Shown here: piece by piece, positions 29,924 through 40,990 of the stretch
How positions within the stretch are numbered: the first letter of the stretch is position 1
How the letters are laid out: each line of letters begins with the position of its first letter
Assembly (NCBI GenBank): GCA_963707665.1
Contig: CAVPQU010000022.1
Coordinates: 1 to 54,770 of the forward strand
Length of the DNA: 54,770 nucleotides
Direction of reading: 5' to 3'
DNA from: DATJCV01 sp963707665
GTDB lineage: Bacteria > Pseudomonadota > Gammaproteobacteria > Burkholderiales > Burkholderiaceae_D
Made by a program: the position numbers and the translations under genes
Notes under the pieces: generated by a model
The model's input: the letters and a program-made list of their open reading frames with translations, nothing else
Databases searched by the model: none
Told to the model about the DNA's origin: nothing

Positions 29924-30214
29924 GGGCTGCCGCCGGCAACGCGGCGCGGTGCTACGGCGTTTTCATATACTCCTTATCAATGCCATTGATTCCGGCGCAG
30001 TGATGTAGTGATACGTCACATACTGTGCAGTTCATGCAAATGGATAGAGCCAGGCTAGCCATTTCTGACATGCTGCCAAGGACTGCATAACGCTCTTGCG
30101 GCGCGAGTGGCGACGAAAAATTGGTGACGGTATGGGCCAGTGTTACGATGCGGAAATTGTTGATTGACAATTATTTGCTGAGTGACAGTGGGCCGATTTT
30201 TCCGGGAGAGACCA
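29924..30214. promoter_or_regulatory. Intergenic region before the A2M gene
   Basis: Likely holds the promoter of the alpha-2-macroglobulin/PBP1C operon. An ATATACTCC motif lies at 29965-29973, followed by TTATCAATG, resembling the copy upstream of thyA. No complete gene is seen. Confidence 0.4.
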
Positions 30215-33200
30215 ATGCAGATATTTCGCCGCGCCTGCGCGCTGGGCTTGGGGCTGGGCATCGCACTGACGTTCGCGCATGGCGCGAGCGCTGCCACCAT
30301 CAGGAGTTTCTCCCCGCAGAACGAAGTGGCGCAGGTGCGGCAGGTGCGTGTCAGCTTTTCCGAAGCCGCGGTCAAGTTCGGCGATCCGAAAGCCCCCGCT
30401 GCCATTCGATATCCAGTGCAGCGAAGCTGGCAGCGGCCGCTGGGCCGACGAGCGCAACTGGGTTTACGATTTCGTGCGCGATTTACCGCCGGGCACGCGT
30501 TGCGCGTTTACGTTGAAGGCCGATTTCAAGGCGGTGTCCGGCGTCGGCTTCACCGGCAAGACGGCATTTCGCTTCCATACCGGCGGTCCCGCCGTGCTGC
30601 GCACCATTCCCGGCGATGGCGCCACCGCGGATCCGGAGCAAGTATTTTTGTTGGTGCAAAACGGCGCCGCCACCGACGACAGCCTGCGCCAGCACCTGTT
30701 CTGCGAAGCGGCCGGAGTGCACGAGCGGATTCCCGTCAAGCTGGTGAGCGGCCCGGTGCGAAAGGAGTTGTTGAAGCATTTCGTCGATCACCTCGATCCG
30801 CAGACGGTATCCACCATCCAGTGCCAGCAGCGCTTGCCGGCCGGCGCCAAGATGCAGCTGGTGTGGGACCGGGGCATCATTACTCCGACCGGGGTCGCCA
30901 CCAGCGTGCGCCAGGTGTTCAAGTTTCAGGTGCTGGAGGACTTTTCTGCCAGCTTTAGCTGCCAACGTGAAAACGCCAATGCTGCCTGTGCCCCGATCTT
31001 GCCGGTACGGCTCAACTTCAGCGCCCCGGTCAGCCGCCAGTTGGCCGAGGGCATCGTGCTGAACGGCGCCGCGGGGCGCAAGAAGCCTTACTTTGCCCAA
31101 CCCGATAACGAGCCGACGGTGATGTCGGTCGAATTCAAGCCGCCATTTGCCGAGAGTTCGGAATTCACGCTGACGCTGCCGGAGAAATTCCGGGATCTGG
31201 ATGGACGGCCGCTGGTCAACGCCGCGCTGTTTCCGCTGAAATCGAAAATGGGCCCCTATCCGCCACTGGCCAAATTCGCGGCAGCGCCATTCGGCATCCT
31301 GGAGCTGAATGCCGACGCCGTCTTGCCGCTGACGCTGCGCAACGTGGAAGTCAATCTGCCGGCCAACCGCAGTGCACCCGGCACCATCGCCAGCCTGAAG
31401 CTCGACAGCGATGCCGACATCATCGACTGGATCGCCAAGCTCGACCGGTATCACGAGAACACGGTGTATATCCGGAACCAGCCGGTCCAGACCCGCAGTC
31501 TGAGTTTGCTGAACCAGACGGCCGGGGTGAAAAAACTCGATTTGCCGCCGGCGCCGGATAGCAAGGATGGCGTGCGGCCGTTCGAAGTGATCGGCGTGCC
31601 GTTGCCGCAGCCCGGATACTACGTGCTGGAGCTGGAGTCGCAGCGGCTCGGCAATGCCCTGCTGGGCGCGGCGGCGCCGATGTTCGTGCGCACCAGCGCG
31701 CTGGTCACCAATCTGTCGGTGCACGTCAAGCTCGGCCGCAGCAACGGCGCGGTGTGGGTGACCACGCTGGACGGCGCGCAACCGGTGGCGGCGGCCGAGG
31801 TACGGATCTCGGATTGCTACGGCAAGCAACTGTGGCGCGGCAAGACCGGTGCCGATGGCGTAGCGCTGCTGCCACAGGGGCTGGAAGCCAGCTGCGCGCG
31901 CAAGCCCGCCGACGGCGTGGCGCGCATCGACGGCTTGTTCGTGTCGGCGCGCAAGACCGACGCCAAAGGGCGTGCCGACATGGCGTTCGCGCTGACGACG
32001 TGGAATAGCGGCATCGAAGCCTACCGCTTCAACCTGCCGACCGACAATGCGCGCAGCGCCACGGTGCGCGCGCATACCGTGTTCGACCGCACCTTGTTGC
32101 GCGCCGGCGAAACGGTATCGATGAAACACCTGATCCGCACCGAAACGCTGCACGGTTTCGGGCTGGAGGCGGCCGAGCGGCTGCCGACCCGGGTGCGCAT
32201 CGTGCATCAGGGCAGTGGCCAGGAATTCCAGTTCCCGCTGCGCTGGCAGGGTCGCAAGGCGGCGCAAACGGTGTTCCCGATTCCGCAGCAGGCCAAGCTC
32301 GGCCACTATCAGGTGATACTCGACCGCGGCGCGCTCACGGCCGGCAATGCCGGCAACGGTGCCAATGACAATAACGCCGACAGCGCCGACGATATAGAAC
32401 GGGATTACGAAAATACTTACATCACCGGCAGTTTCCGCGTCGAGGAATTCCGCCTGCCGCTGCTGCAGGGGCGCATCACGCCACCGAAGGGAGCGCTGGT
32501 GGCGCCCAGGGAAGTGCCGCTGGACGTACAGCTGACCTATCTGAACGGCGGCGGCGCGGCTGGCCAGCAGGTGCACGTGACCAGCCTGCTGCGGCCGAAA
32601 TACCTGCATTTTCCCGGCTATGACAGCTTTTCCTTCAACCTGAACGACGACAGCGGCGACGATAGCGGCGGCGACAAGCAGAAGATCGTCGCCGACAAGC
32701 TGGCGGTGACGCTGGACAAGAACGGTGCCGGCAAGACGGCGATCAAGAATCTGCCGGCAATCAAGGCGCCACAGGAATTGCTGACGGAAATGACCTTCGC
32801 CGACCCCAACGGCGAAATCCAGACCATTTCAACCGTCTCGCCGCTCTGGCCGTCGGCGCTGGTAGTCGGCCTGAAAAGCAGCGAATGGGTATCGGTCAAG
32901 AAGAAAATGACGCTGACCGCGGTGGCGCTGGACGCCGACGGCAAGCCGCAGGCCGGCGTGCCGATCGCGCTGTTCGGCGTGTCGAAGCAGACCAGTTCGC
33001 ATCGCAAGCGCATGGTCGGCGGCTTCTATACCTATGAAAATACCAGCAGCAGCAAGGATCTCGGCCAGCTGTGTTCCGGCAAGTCGGATGCGCGCGGCTT
33101 GCTGCTGTGCTCGGTCGAACTGGCCGAAGCGGGCAATGTCGTGATTACTGCGCAAGGCAAGGATGGCGCCGGCAATGTGGCGGCAGCCAACACCTCGCTA

Positions 33201-36023
33201 TGGGTCACGCGCGAGGGCGAGCTGTGGTTCGATGGCGGCAACGAGGACCGCATCGATATCCTGCCGGAGAAAAAAAGCTACCAGGCGGGCGAAACCGCCA
33301 AATTCCAGGTACGCATGCCATTCCGCCATGCTACGGCGCTGGTGGCGCTGGAACGCGAAGGCGTGCTGGAAACGCGGGTGCTGCAGCTATCCGGCACCGA
33401 TCCGACCATCAGCCTGCCGATCAAGGCCGAGTATGGGCCGAACGTCTATGTCTCGGTGCTGGCGGTGCGCGGCCGCATGCGCGACGTGCCGTGGTATTCG
33501 TTCTTCAGCTGGGGCTGGAAGGAACCGCTCAACTGGTGGCACGAATTCCGTCAGTACCAGGCGCCGGGCCCGGTCGTCGATCTGTCGAAGCCGGCCTACA
33601 AATACGGCATCGCCGAAATCGCCGTCGGCAGCGCCGCGCATGAACTGAAGGTCACGGTCAGCAGCGACAAGCCGGCCTATCCGATCCGCAGCACGGCAAA
33701 GGTGACGATCCAGGTCAACCTGCCGGACGGCAAGCCGGCGGCCGGCGCCGAGGTGGCGCTGGCGGCGGTGGACGAAGCCTTGCTGGAGTTGGAGCCGAAC
33801 ACCAGCTGGAATCTGTTGCAGGCGATGCTGCAGCGGCGCAGCTATGGCGTGGAAACCTCGACCGCGCAAATGCAGGTGGTGGGCAAGCGCCACTACGGCC
33901 GCAAGGCGATTCCGGCCGGCGGCGGCGGCGGCAAGGCGCCGACGCGCGAACTGTTTGACACCCTGCTGCTGTGGAAGCCGGCGCTGGTGCTGGATGCGCA
34001 GGGCCGTGCGCAAGTCGAGGTGCCGTTGAACGACGCGCTGACCAGCTTCCGCATCGTCGCGGTAGCCGATAGCGGCGCCGGGCTGTTCGGCAGCGGCAGC
34101 GCCAATGTCCGCTCGACCCAGGACTTGCAATTGATTTCCGGCCTGCCGCCACTGGTGCGCGAAGGCGACCGCTTCAGCGCCATGCTGACGCTGCGCAATA
34201 CCACGCAGCGCGCGATGCAGGTCGAGGCAACGGCCAAGGTCGGCGGCAGGGCGGACGATCTGCCGGCCAGGAAACTCGCGATCGCGCCCGGCCAGTCGGC
34301 CGAAATCGTTTGGCCGGTGACGGTGCCGGCCGACGTCTCGCAGCTGAGCTGGGAAGTCAATGCGCAAGAACAGGGCGGGCAGAAAGTGCGCGATGCGATC
34401 AAGGTCACGCAAAAGGTGGTGCCGGCTGTGCCGGTCACGGTGCAGCAGGCGACCTTGTTCCAGCTGGAGCGGCAATTCACGCTGCCGCTCCAGCAGCCGG
34501 CCGATAGCCTGCCGGAGCGCGGCGGCGTCGCGATTGCGCTGGCACCAAAACTGTCCGGCAATAGCGAGGGCTTGCGCCGCTTCTTCGAACGCTACCCGTA
34601 TTCCTGCCTGGAGCAGAAGGCATCGCGCGCGATGGGTTTGAAAGACGATGCACTATGGCAGCGCCTGATGACGGAGCTGCCGACCTATCTCGATGGCGAC
34701 GGGCTGGCGTACTACTATCCGCCGCGCGCAGCGGAGGCCAATCGTGGCAGCGATACGCTGACCAGTTATCTGTTGGCAGCAACGCACGAAGCGAGTTTCG
34801 CGATTCCGCAGCACAGCCGCGACCAGATGCTCTCCGGCCTCGAGGCATTCGTCGAAGGGCGGCTGACGCGCGATTACTGGTCGCCGCAAAAAGATCTCGA
34901 GATGCGCAAGCTGGCGGCGCTGGAAGCGCTATCGCGCTATGGCCGGGCACGGCCCGAGATGCTCGGTTCGATCCAGATCGCGCCGAACCTGTGGCCGACT
35001 TCGACCGTGCTCGACTGGATCGCGCTGCTGCAACGCCTGCCGTCCATCGCGGAACGCGACAAGCGGCTGCAGGAAGCCGACCAGATCGTGCGTGCGCGGC
35101 TGAATTACCAGGGCACGCGCATGGGTTTTTCCAGTGAAGCCAGCGATTACTGGTGGTGGTTGATGGCCAGCGGCGACAGCAATGCGACGCGCCTGATTTT
35201 GACCATGCTGGACAATCCCGAGTGGCAGGCGGATCTGCCGAAAGTCGTGGTCGGCGCGATTGCGCGCCAGAGCCGCGGCCACTGGGGCACCACCACCGCC
35301 AACCTGTGGGGCTCGCTGGCGCTGGAAAAATTCGGCCGCAAGTTCGAAGCGGACAAGGTGAGTGGCGCCACCCGCGCCACGCTGGAACAGGCCGGTGCGC
35401 CGGCCAGGACCCAGGCCTTTGGCTGGACCGCGCAGAATGGTAGTCAAAGCGGCGGCAAGCTGTCGCTGCCATGGCCGGCCACGGTTGCGGGCGCGGCCGG
35501 TACGGGTGAGTTGAGAATGACGCACGACGGCAGCGGCAAGCCCTGGGTCACGGTGCAAAGCCTGGCGGCGGTGCAGTTGAAGGCGCCATTCTCGAGCGGC
35601 TACCGGATCGCCAAGACCATCGTGCCGGTCGAGCAAAAGGAAAAGGGCACGGTTTCGCGCGGCGACATCTACCGCGTCAATCTCGAGATCGACGCCCAGA
35701 CCGAGATGAGCTGGGTGGTGGTGAATGACCCGATTCCGGCCGGCGCGACGCTGCTCGGTTCCGGTCTCGGCCGCGACTCGGCGATTGCGGCCAGCGGCGA
35801 ACCAAGCCGTCGCGGCAGTGCCTGGCTGGCGTATGAAGAGCGCAGCTTCGAATTTTTCCGCAGCTACTACGAATATGTGCCCAAGGGAAAATTCACGATG
35901 AGCTACACCTATCGCCTGAACAATGCCGGCCAGATGCAATTGCCGCCGACCCGGGTGGAAGCCTTGTATGCACCGGAAATGTTCGGCGAACTGCCAAACG
36001 CGGCAGTTACGGTGCAGCAGTGA
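30215..36023 (+). CDS. Bacterial alpha-2-macroglobulin family protein
   Basis: About 1,936 residues. A signal peptide (F-R-R-A-C-A-L-G-L-G-L-G-I-A-L-T) is followed by the MG-like domains. The active thioester C-L-E-Q is present in Y-P-Y-S-C-L-E-Q-K-A-S-R-A, codons at 34605-34616. Such proteins trap attacking proteases through the thioester and the bait region. A single frame change near 30403 in a run of five C breaks the N-terminal part, and correcting it gives D-P-K-A-P-L-P-F-D-I. It is probably periplasmic; no lipobox cysteine follows the leader. The PBP1C gene starts 13 bases downstream, a common pair in Proteobacteria. Confidence 0.92.
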
Positions 36024-36036
36024 GAGATGGCAGCTG

Positions 36037-38276
36037 ATGGCGACACTGGCGAGCCGGCTGGGCCTGCGGCGGCGCGTGCTGCTGGTAGTGCTGCTGCTGG
36101 TAGCGCTGCTGCCAGCTGCTGGCGGCATGGCGAACGTATTGCCTACCTTCACCGAAGTGCAGCGCGCTTTCCACTCGTCGGAAGCGACGCTGTATGACCG
36201 CCACGGCGAGGCGATCCATCAGCTGCGCCTGAACCTGCAGGAACGGCGGCTGCCCTGGGTGCGGCTGGAGGACGTGTCGCCGGCGCTGCGCACGGCGCTG
36301 ATCCTGTCGGAAGACCAGCGCTTTTACCGGCACAGCGGCGTCGACTGGAACGCGGTGGCCGCCGCCGCCTGGAGCAATCTGTGGAATACCCGCACGCGCG
36401 GCGCCTCGACCCTGACCATGCAACTGGCCGGTTTGCTGGACGAGGATCTGCGGCGCCGCGCCGCGCCGCGCAGCATCACGCAAAAGCTGACGCAGGCAGT
36501 GGTGGCACAACAGCTGGAACACAGCTGGCGCAAGGACCAGATCCTGGAAGCCTACCTGAACCTGGTCGGCTTTCGCGGCGAGCTGGTCGGCGTGCACGCC
36601 TTGTCGCGCGTGCTGTTTCGCAAGCACCCGAGCGGGCTGAACCGGCGCGAGGCGGCGATCGCGGTAGCCTTGCTGCGGGCGCCGAATGCGCGCCCGGCCA
36701 AGGTCGCCGAGCGCGCCTGCGCGATCCTGAAAGAGCAGCAGGCCGCCACCGAGTGCCAGGGCATAGCCGGCGTCACCGAATTGACCCTGGCGCGCCTGTC
36801 CGCGCGCGGCAATCCCGGCGGCGCCATGACGGGGCCGCAACTGGCGCCGCATCTGGCGCAGCGGCTGCTGAAGACGCCCAATCAGCCAATACGTTCGACC
36901 ATCGACGCCGCTACCCAGCGTTTTGCGCGCGATGCGATCCGGCGCCAGCTGGCGGCGCTGGTCGAGCGCAACATCGAAGACAGCGCAGTGCTGGTATTGG
37001 ATAACGCCAGCGGCGACGTGCTGGCCTGGGTCGGTTCCAGCGGCGATTTTTCCGACGCGCGCCACGTCGACGGCGTGCTGGCGCTGCGGCAGGCCGGCTC
37101 GACTTTGAAACCGTTCTTGTACCAACTGGCGCTCGAGCAGAAATGGCTGACCGCGGCCTCGGTGCTGGACGATGCGCCGCTGAACCTGACTACCGCCGCC
37201 GGCCTGTACATTCCGCAAAACTACGACCGCCACTACCAGGGCCTGGTCAGCCTGCGCACCGCGCTCGGCTCGTCGCTCAACATTCCGGCGGTGCGCACCT
37301 TGGTCACGGTGACGCCCGAACGACTGTTCCAGCGGCTGCAGGCGCTCGGCTTCGGCTTGCGCGAGTCGGGCGACTATTACGGCTACAGCCTGGCGCTGGG
37401 CAGCGCCGACGTCAGCCTGCTGGCGCTGACCAATGCCTATCGCGCGCTGGCCAATCAGGGCCGGTACAGCCCCGTGCGCACCAGTTTAGGTGACGCGGTG
37501 GTCAAGCCGAAGCAGGTGATGGACCCGGCCGCCGCGTTCATCGTCAGCGACATCCTGGCCGACCGCAGCGCCCGCGCCGTCACCTTCGGCCTGGAAAACG
37601 CGTTGGCCGGGCGCGTGCCGGCGGCGGTCAAGACCGGCACCTCGAAGGACATGCGCGACAACTGGTGCATCGGCTATTCCGAGCGCTACACGGTCGGGGT
37701 CTGGGTCGGCAATGCCTCGGGTGCGCCGATGTGGGACGTTTCCGGCGTCACCGGCGCCGCGCCGATCTGGCAGGAAGTGATGCAGTTCCTGCACGCGCGC
37801 CGACCTGCTCAAGCGCGCCCGGCGCCGGGCTTTGGCTGTTCCGCCGGCTGGCGTCAGCGTGCGCCAGATCCAGTACCAGGACCAGCTGGAAGCGCCGCGC
37901 CGCGAGTATTTCCTGGCCGGCACCGAACAGGAATTCATCGCACTGGCACAGCCGGAGCAAATCCATCCGGCGATCCGCTATCCAAGCGCCGGCATGCTGG
38001 TGGCGCTCGATCCCGACATTCCGCCCACGCACCAGCGCCTGCGCTTCGTCGCGCAAGGCTTGGCGCATGGTCGCTGGATGCTGGATGGGAAACTGCTGCC
38101 GCAAGCCAAGGGCAAAGGCGCCGCGTCGACGGAGCTGAGCCTACGACTGGATGCCGTGGCCGGGCCGGCATACGCTGGCGCTGGTGGACGGCAAGAATGC
38201 GGTGGTCGACCAGGTGCGCTTCGAGGTGCGCGGCGCGGTCGAAAAGCCGAAGCCGCCCGCGAACGGCAAGCGCTAG
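36037..38276 (+). CDS. pbpC: Penicillin-binding protein 1C, peptidoglycan glycosyltransferase/transpeptidase (frameshifted end)
   Basis: N-terminal membrane anchor (V-L-L-V-V-L-L-L-V-A-L-L-P), then a glycosyltransferase domain with the catalytic glutamate in I-L-S-E-D-Q-R-F-Y-R-H-S-G near residue 90 and R-G-A-S-T-L-T-M-Q. Next comes a transpeptidase domain with G-S-T-L-K-P-F (SxxK), S-L-N and K-T-G-T-S. The C-terminal BiPBP_C-like domain lies in two further frames (Y-F-L-A-G-T-E-Q-E-F-I-A-L; T-L-A-L-V-D-G-K-N-A-V-V-D) and ends at TAG 38274-38276. Frame changes lie near 37800 and 38165. Joined length about 746 residues. The ATG at 36037 lies 13 bases after the A2M gene; the pair probably repairs the cell wall. 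Confidence 0.9.
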
Positions 38277-38310
38277 GCGGCGTACTGCATGCCGCTGTCA
38301 GCCCATGGCT

Positions 38311-38761
38311 TCAGTCGAGCGGCAGGCTGTAGTGGTAGAACGCGTCGTCGCGCGCGTAGCCGGCCGCTTCATACAGCTTTTGCGCCGGATTGTCGTGCGC
38401 GGTGGACAGGTCCAGCCGGCGCGCGCCGGTTGCCAGCGCATGGCGTCCTGGCCGCCTCCAGCAACGCGCGGCCGACACCCTGGCCGCGTGCCGCCGGCAG
38501 CACGTACAGATCGTTCAAAATCCAGGTGCGGCGCGCCGCGACCGAGGAAAATGACGGATAGAGCTGGGTGAAACCGAGCGCGTCGCCGCGCTCGTCCTGC
38601 GCCAGCAGGATCACCGATTCGCGCAGGGCCAGCCGCTCGTGGATGAATGCCAGCGCCAGCGCCGGGTCCGGCGCTTGCCGGTAGAACTGGCGATAGGCGT
38701 CGAACAGCGGGGCAATCGCCGCCGCATCGCTCAAACGCGCCGCGCGTACCCGCACCGTCAT
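38311..38761 (-). CDS. GNAT-family N-acetyltransferase, fused in frame to SelD as read
   Basis: About 150 residues. M-T-V-R-V-R-A-A-R-L-S-D-A-A-A-I-A is followed by L-N-D-L-Y-V-L-P-A-A-R-G-Q-G-V-G-R-A-L-L, the acetyl-CoA loop (R/Q-x2-G-x-G/A). A frame change near 38450 leads to the normal end Y-H-Y-S-L-P-L-D with TGA at 38311-38313. The start ATG (38761) follows the last SelD codons with no stop between, so the two proteins would be fused unless an indel has removed the SelD stop. The substrate cannot be told. Confidence 0.7.
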
Positions 38762-39823
38762 CGCCGTCACTTCGATGCCGGCGGGGCCGGCTGCCATCTC
38801 GCCGATCACCGCGGCGTCGGCAAAACCCTCGCGCCGGAACAGCGCCAGCACCTCTTCCACCGCGTCCGGCAGCGCAGGCCACCAGCAAGCCGCCCGAGGT
38901 TTGCGGATCGGTCAGCAGGGCTTGCTGCACCGGCGTCGAGCGCCGGCGTCCAGACGCACCTCATGGCCGTAGGCGTCCCAGTTGCGGCCGGAGGCGCCGG
39001 TCACGCAGCCGGCTTCGGCCAGTTGCTCGCACCTGCGGCAGCAGCGGAATGCGCGGCATCGCCAGCCGCGCGGTCAAGCCGGCGCCGCGCGCCAGTTCCA
39101 GCGTGTGGCCGAGCAGGCCGAAGCCGGTGACGTCGGTCAGCGCGTGCACGCCGGCCAGCTCGCGCCAGCGCCGGGCCGGGCGTGTTGAGCTTGGTGGTGT
39201 TGGCGATCATCGCGGCGTAGCCGGCGGCGTCGAGCCGCTCCTTTTTCAGCGCGGCCGACAGGATGCCGACGCCGAGCGGCTTGCCCAGCACCAGCTGGTC
39301 GCCGGCCTGGGCGTCGGCATTGCGCTTGACCTTCGACGGATGCACCAGGCCCAGCACCACCAGGCCGTAGATCGGCTCCACCGAATCGATGGTATGGCCG
39401 CCGGCGATCGGGATGCCGGCTTCGGCGCACACCGCTTCGCCGCCCTGGATGATCTTGCCGATCACGTCCAGCGGCAGCTTGTCCACCGGCATCGCCGACC
39501 AGCGCCAGCGCCATGATCGGCGTGCCGCCCATCGCATAGACATCGGAAATCGCGTTGGTGGCGGCGATGCGGCCGAAGTCGAACGGGTCGTCGACGATCG
39601 GCATGAAGAAGTCGGTGGTGGCGATCAGCGCCTGCTCGTCGTTCAGCTTGTAGACGGCGGCGTCGTCGGCGGTCTCGATGCCGACCATCAGTTCCTTCGG
39701 CACCGGGAAGCCCGAGGATTTTTTCAGGATTTCGGACAGCACGCCGGGCGCGATCTTGCAGCCGCAGCCGCCGCCGTGGGAAAACGAGGTGAGCCGGAGC
39801 GGCAGGTCGGTGGGAGCGTTCAT
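38762..39823 (-). CDS. selD: Selenophosphate synthetase (SelD/SenC), frameshifted
   Basis: Makes selenophosphate from selenide and ATP. M-N-A-P-T-D-L-P-L-R-L is followed by H-G-G-G-C-G-C-K-I-A-P. The catalytic cysteine is residue 20 and the lysine residue 23, equivalent to Cys17/Lys20 of E. coli. V-G-I-E-T-A-D-D-A-A-V-Y binds ATP-Mg, and later T-D-V-T-G-F-G-L-L-G-H and L-T-D-P-Q-T-S-G-G-L-L are also diagnostic. At least four frame changes (near 39495, 39180, 39020 and 38880) break it; joined length about 354 residues, normal. It is downstream of senB (95-base gap), which supports the role of SenC, the selenium donor for selenoneine. It may also serve selenoprotein or selenouridine synthesis; no other selenium genes are in the window. 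Confidence 0.88.
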
Positions 39824-39918
39824 GGTCTGGTATCCATTTCTGATGAGTGCACCGGATAGCCCGGCGCGGGATTGCAGTCTTGATCTGAGGCGGGCGCGCC
39901 GGCGTGCCGCTGTAGCGG

Positions 39919-40920
39919 CTACGCGAATTGTTGTGCGCCTGGCGCGGCGCCGCCAAGCAGATTATCCACCAACTGCAGCAGCAGCGATTGTTCGCGCTCC
40001 GGCGCAAACAGCGGTGCACGCGCCGCGCACTGGCGCCGCAGCCGCCCGTAGAAAGCCGGCTCGGTGGCCGCACGTTCGATCAGGCGCGCCAGCGCGCCGC
40101 TGTCGCCGAGCGGAAAATAGCCGTCGTAGTCGTCGCCCAGCATGCCGCGGTTGCCGTCAATGTCGCTGGCGGCGACCGGCACGCCGCTGCTCACCGCTTC
40201 GCAGATGACGTTGGCGCCGCCTTCCATGACCGACGCGATCACCATCAACTGCGAGCACTTCAGGCGCTGGCGCGCGGCGGCGTGTGCCAGGCCGCCCAGC
40301 CAGCAGTAATTGGGCTGTGTTTGTTGCGTCTGTTGTGCGCACTGTTCCAACTCCGGATCGAGCGCGGCGCCGACATGCGTGAAGCGGATCTCAGGGCTAC
40401 TGACCAGGGTGGCGGCGCGCATGAAGGTGAGCGGGTCTTTTTCCGGGCGCAGGTGGCCGATCATGCTGACGTCGAAATGGCGCCTGCCAGGCCGTAGGTG
40501 ATCGAGCGGCTTGAGTGTCGGTGCTGATTGATAAATCACGCTGGCCTTGCCGCGCGCATCCGCGTCCAACTGCTTGAGCGCCGCGTCCTGCAGTACCACC
40601 AGGTGTGTTGCGGCCTGCACGCTGTGGCGGGCAGCAGCGTCGCTGTCGAGGTCGCGATACAGGTCGGTCCCGGTCAAGACCAGCAGCGTCGGCACGCCCG
40701 GGCGGAGCGCGCCAAAGGCCGCCAGCGCGGTTGCCGAACGCCGCGCATGCAGCGCGATCAGCAGGTCCGCGCCGAGGCCGGCAATGGCTGGCGCCTCGGT
40801 CAGCAGGGTGACCCGATAACGCGAACGCAAAAAGCGGGCCCAGCGGTGGGCGGTGTGCCAATTGCCGTTGTTGGAGTTTGCCGAAGCCGGACTGATAATG
40901 GCGATGTGTGGCCTGGTCAT
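39919..40920 (-). CDS. senB: Selenosugar synthase SenB (GT-B-like)
   Basis: Starts M-T-R-P-H-I-A-I-I-S-P-A-S-A-N-S-N-N-G-N, then W-H-T-A-H-R-W, and carries the GT-B nucleotide-sugar segment M-E-G-G-A-N-V-I-C-E-A-V-S-S-G-V-P near its C-terminus. This is the TIGR04348-type glycosyltransferase family whose member SenB was shown to make a selenosugar from selenophosphate and a UDP-sugar. Intact, about 333 residues. The longer frame upstream (to 40986) would cover the senA promoter, so the ATG at 40920 is better. It sits between divergent senA (70-base gap) and selD (95 bases downstream). The combination with a SelD and SenA makes the call more specific than the fold alone. Confidence 0.85.
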   Translation of the reverse strand: MTRPHIAIISPASANSNNGNWHTAHRWARFLRSRYRVTLLTEAPAIAGLGADLLIALHARRSATALAAFGALRPGVPTLLVLTGTDLYRDLDSDAAARHSVQAATHLVVLQDAALKQLDADARGKASVIYQSAPTLKPLDHLRPGRRHFDVSMIGHLRPEKDPLTFMRAATLVSSPEIRFTHVGAALDPELEQCAQQTQQTQPNYCWLGGLAHAAARQRLKCSQLMVIASVMEGGANVICEAVSSGVPVAASDIDGNRGMLGDDYDGYFPLGDSGALARLIERAATEPAFYGRLRRQCAARAPLFAPEREQSLLLQLVDNLLGGAAPGAQQFA

Positions 40921-40990
40921 CCGAAGTCTCTGGCTGGCTTGGTCGAAATGGCGCTGCGGCGCCAGCAGTGATTCCTGTCTGGGCAAACCG

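Noticed and set aside
30483..32609. 708-codon open frame opposite the A2M gene
   Set aside because: Antisense shadow of a confirmed coding frame; unusual amino acid composition and no domain.
38762..39823. Possible selenocysteine in SelD
   Set aside because: The active-site position is an ordinary TGC cysteine (G-C-G-C-K), with no in-frame TGA there.
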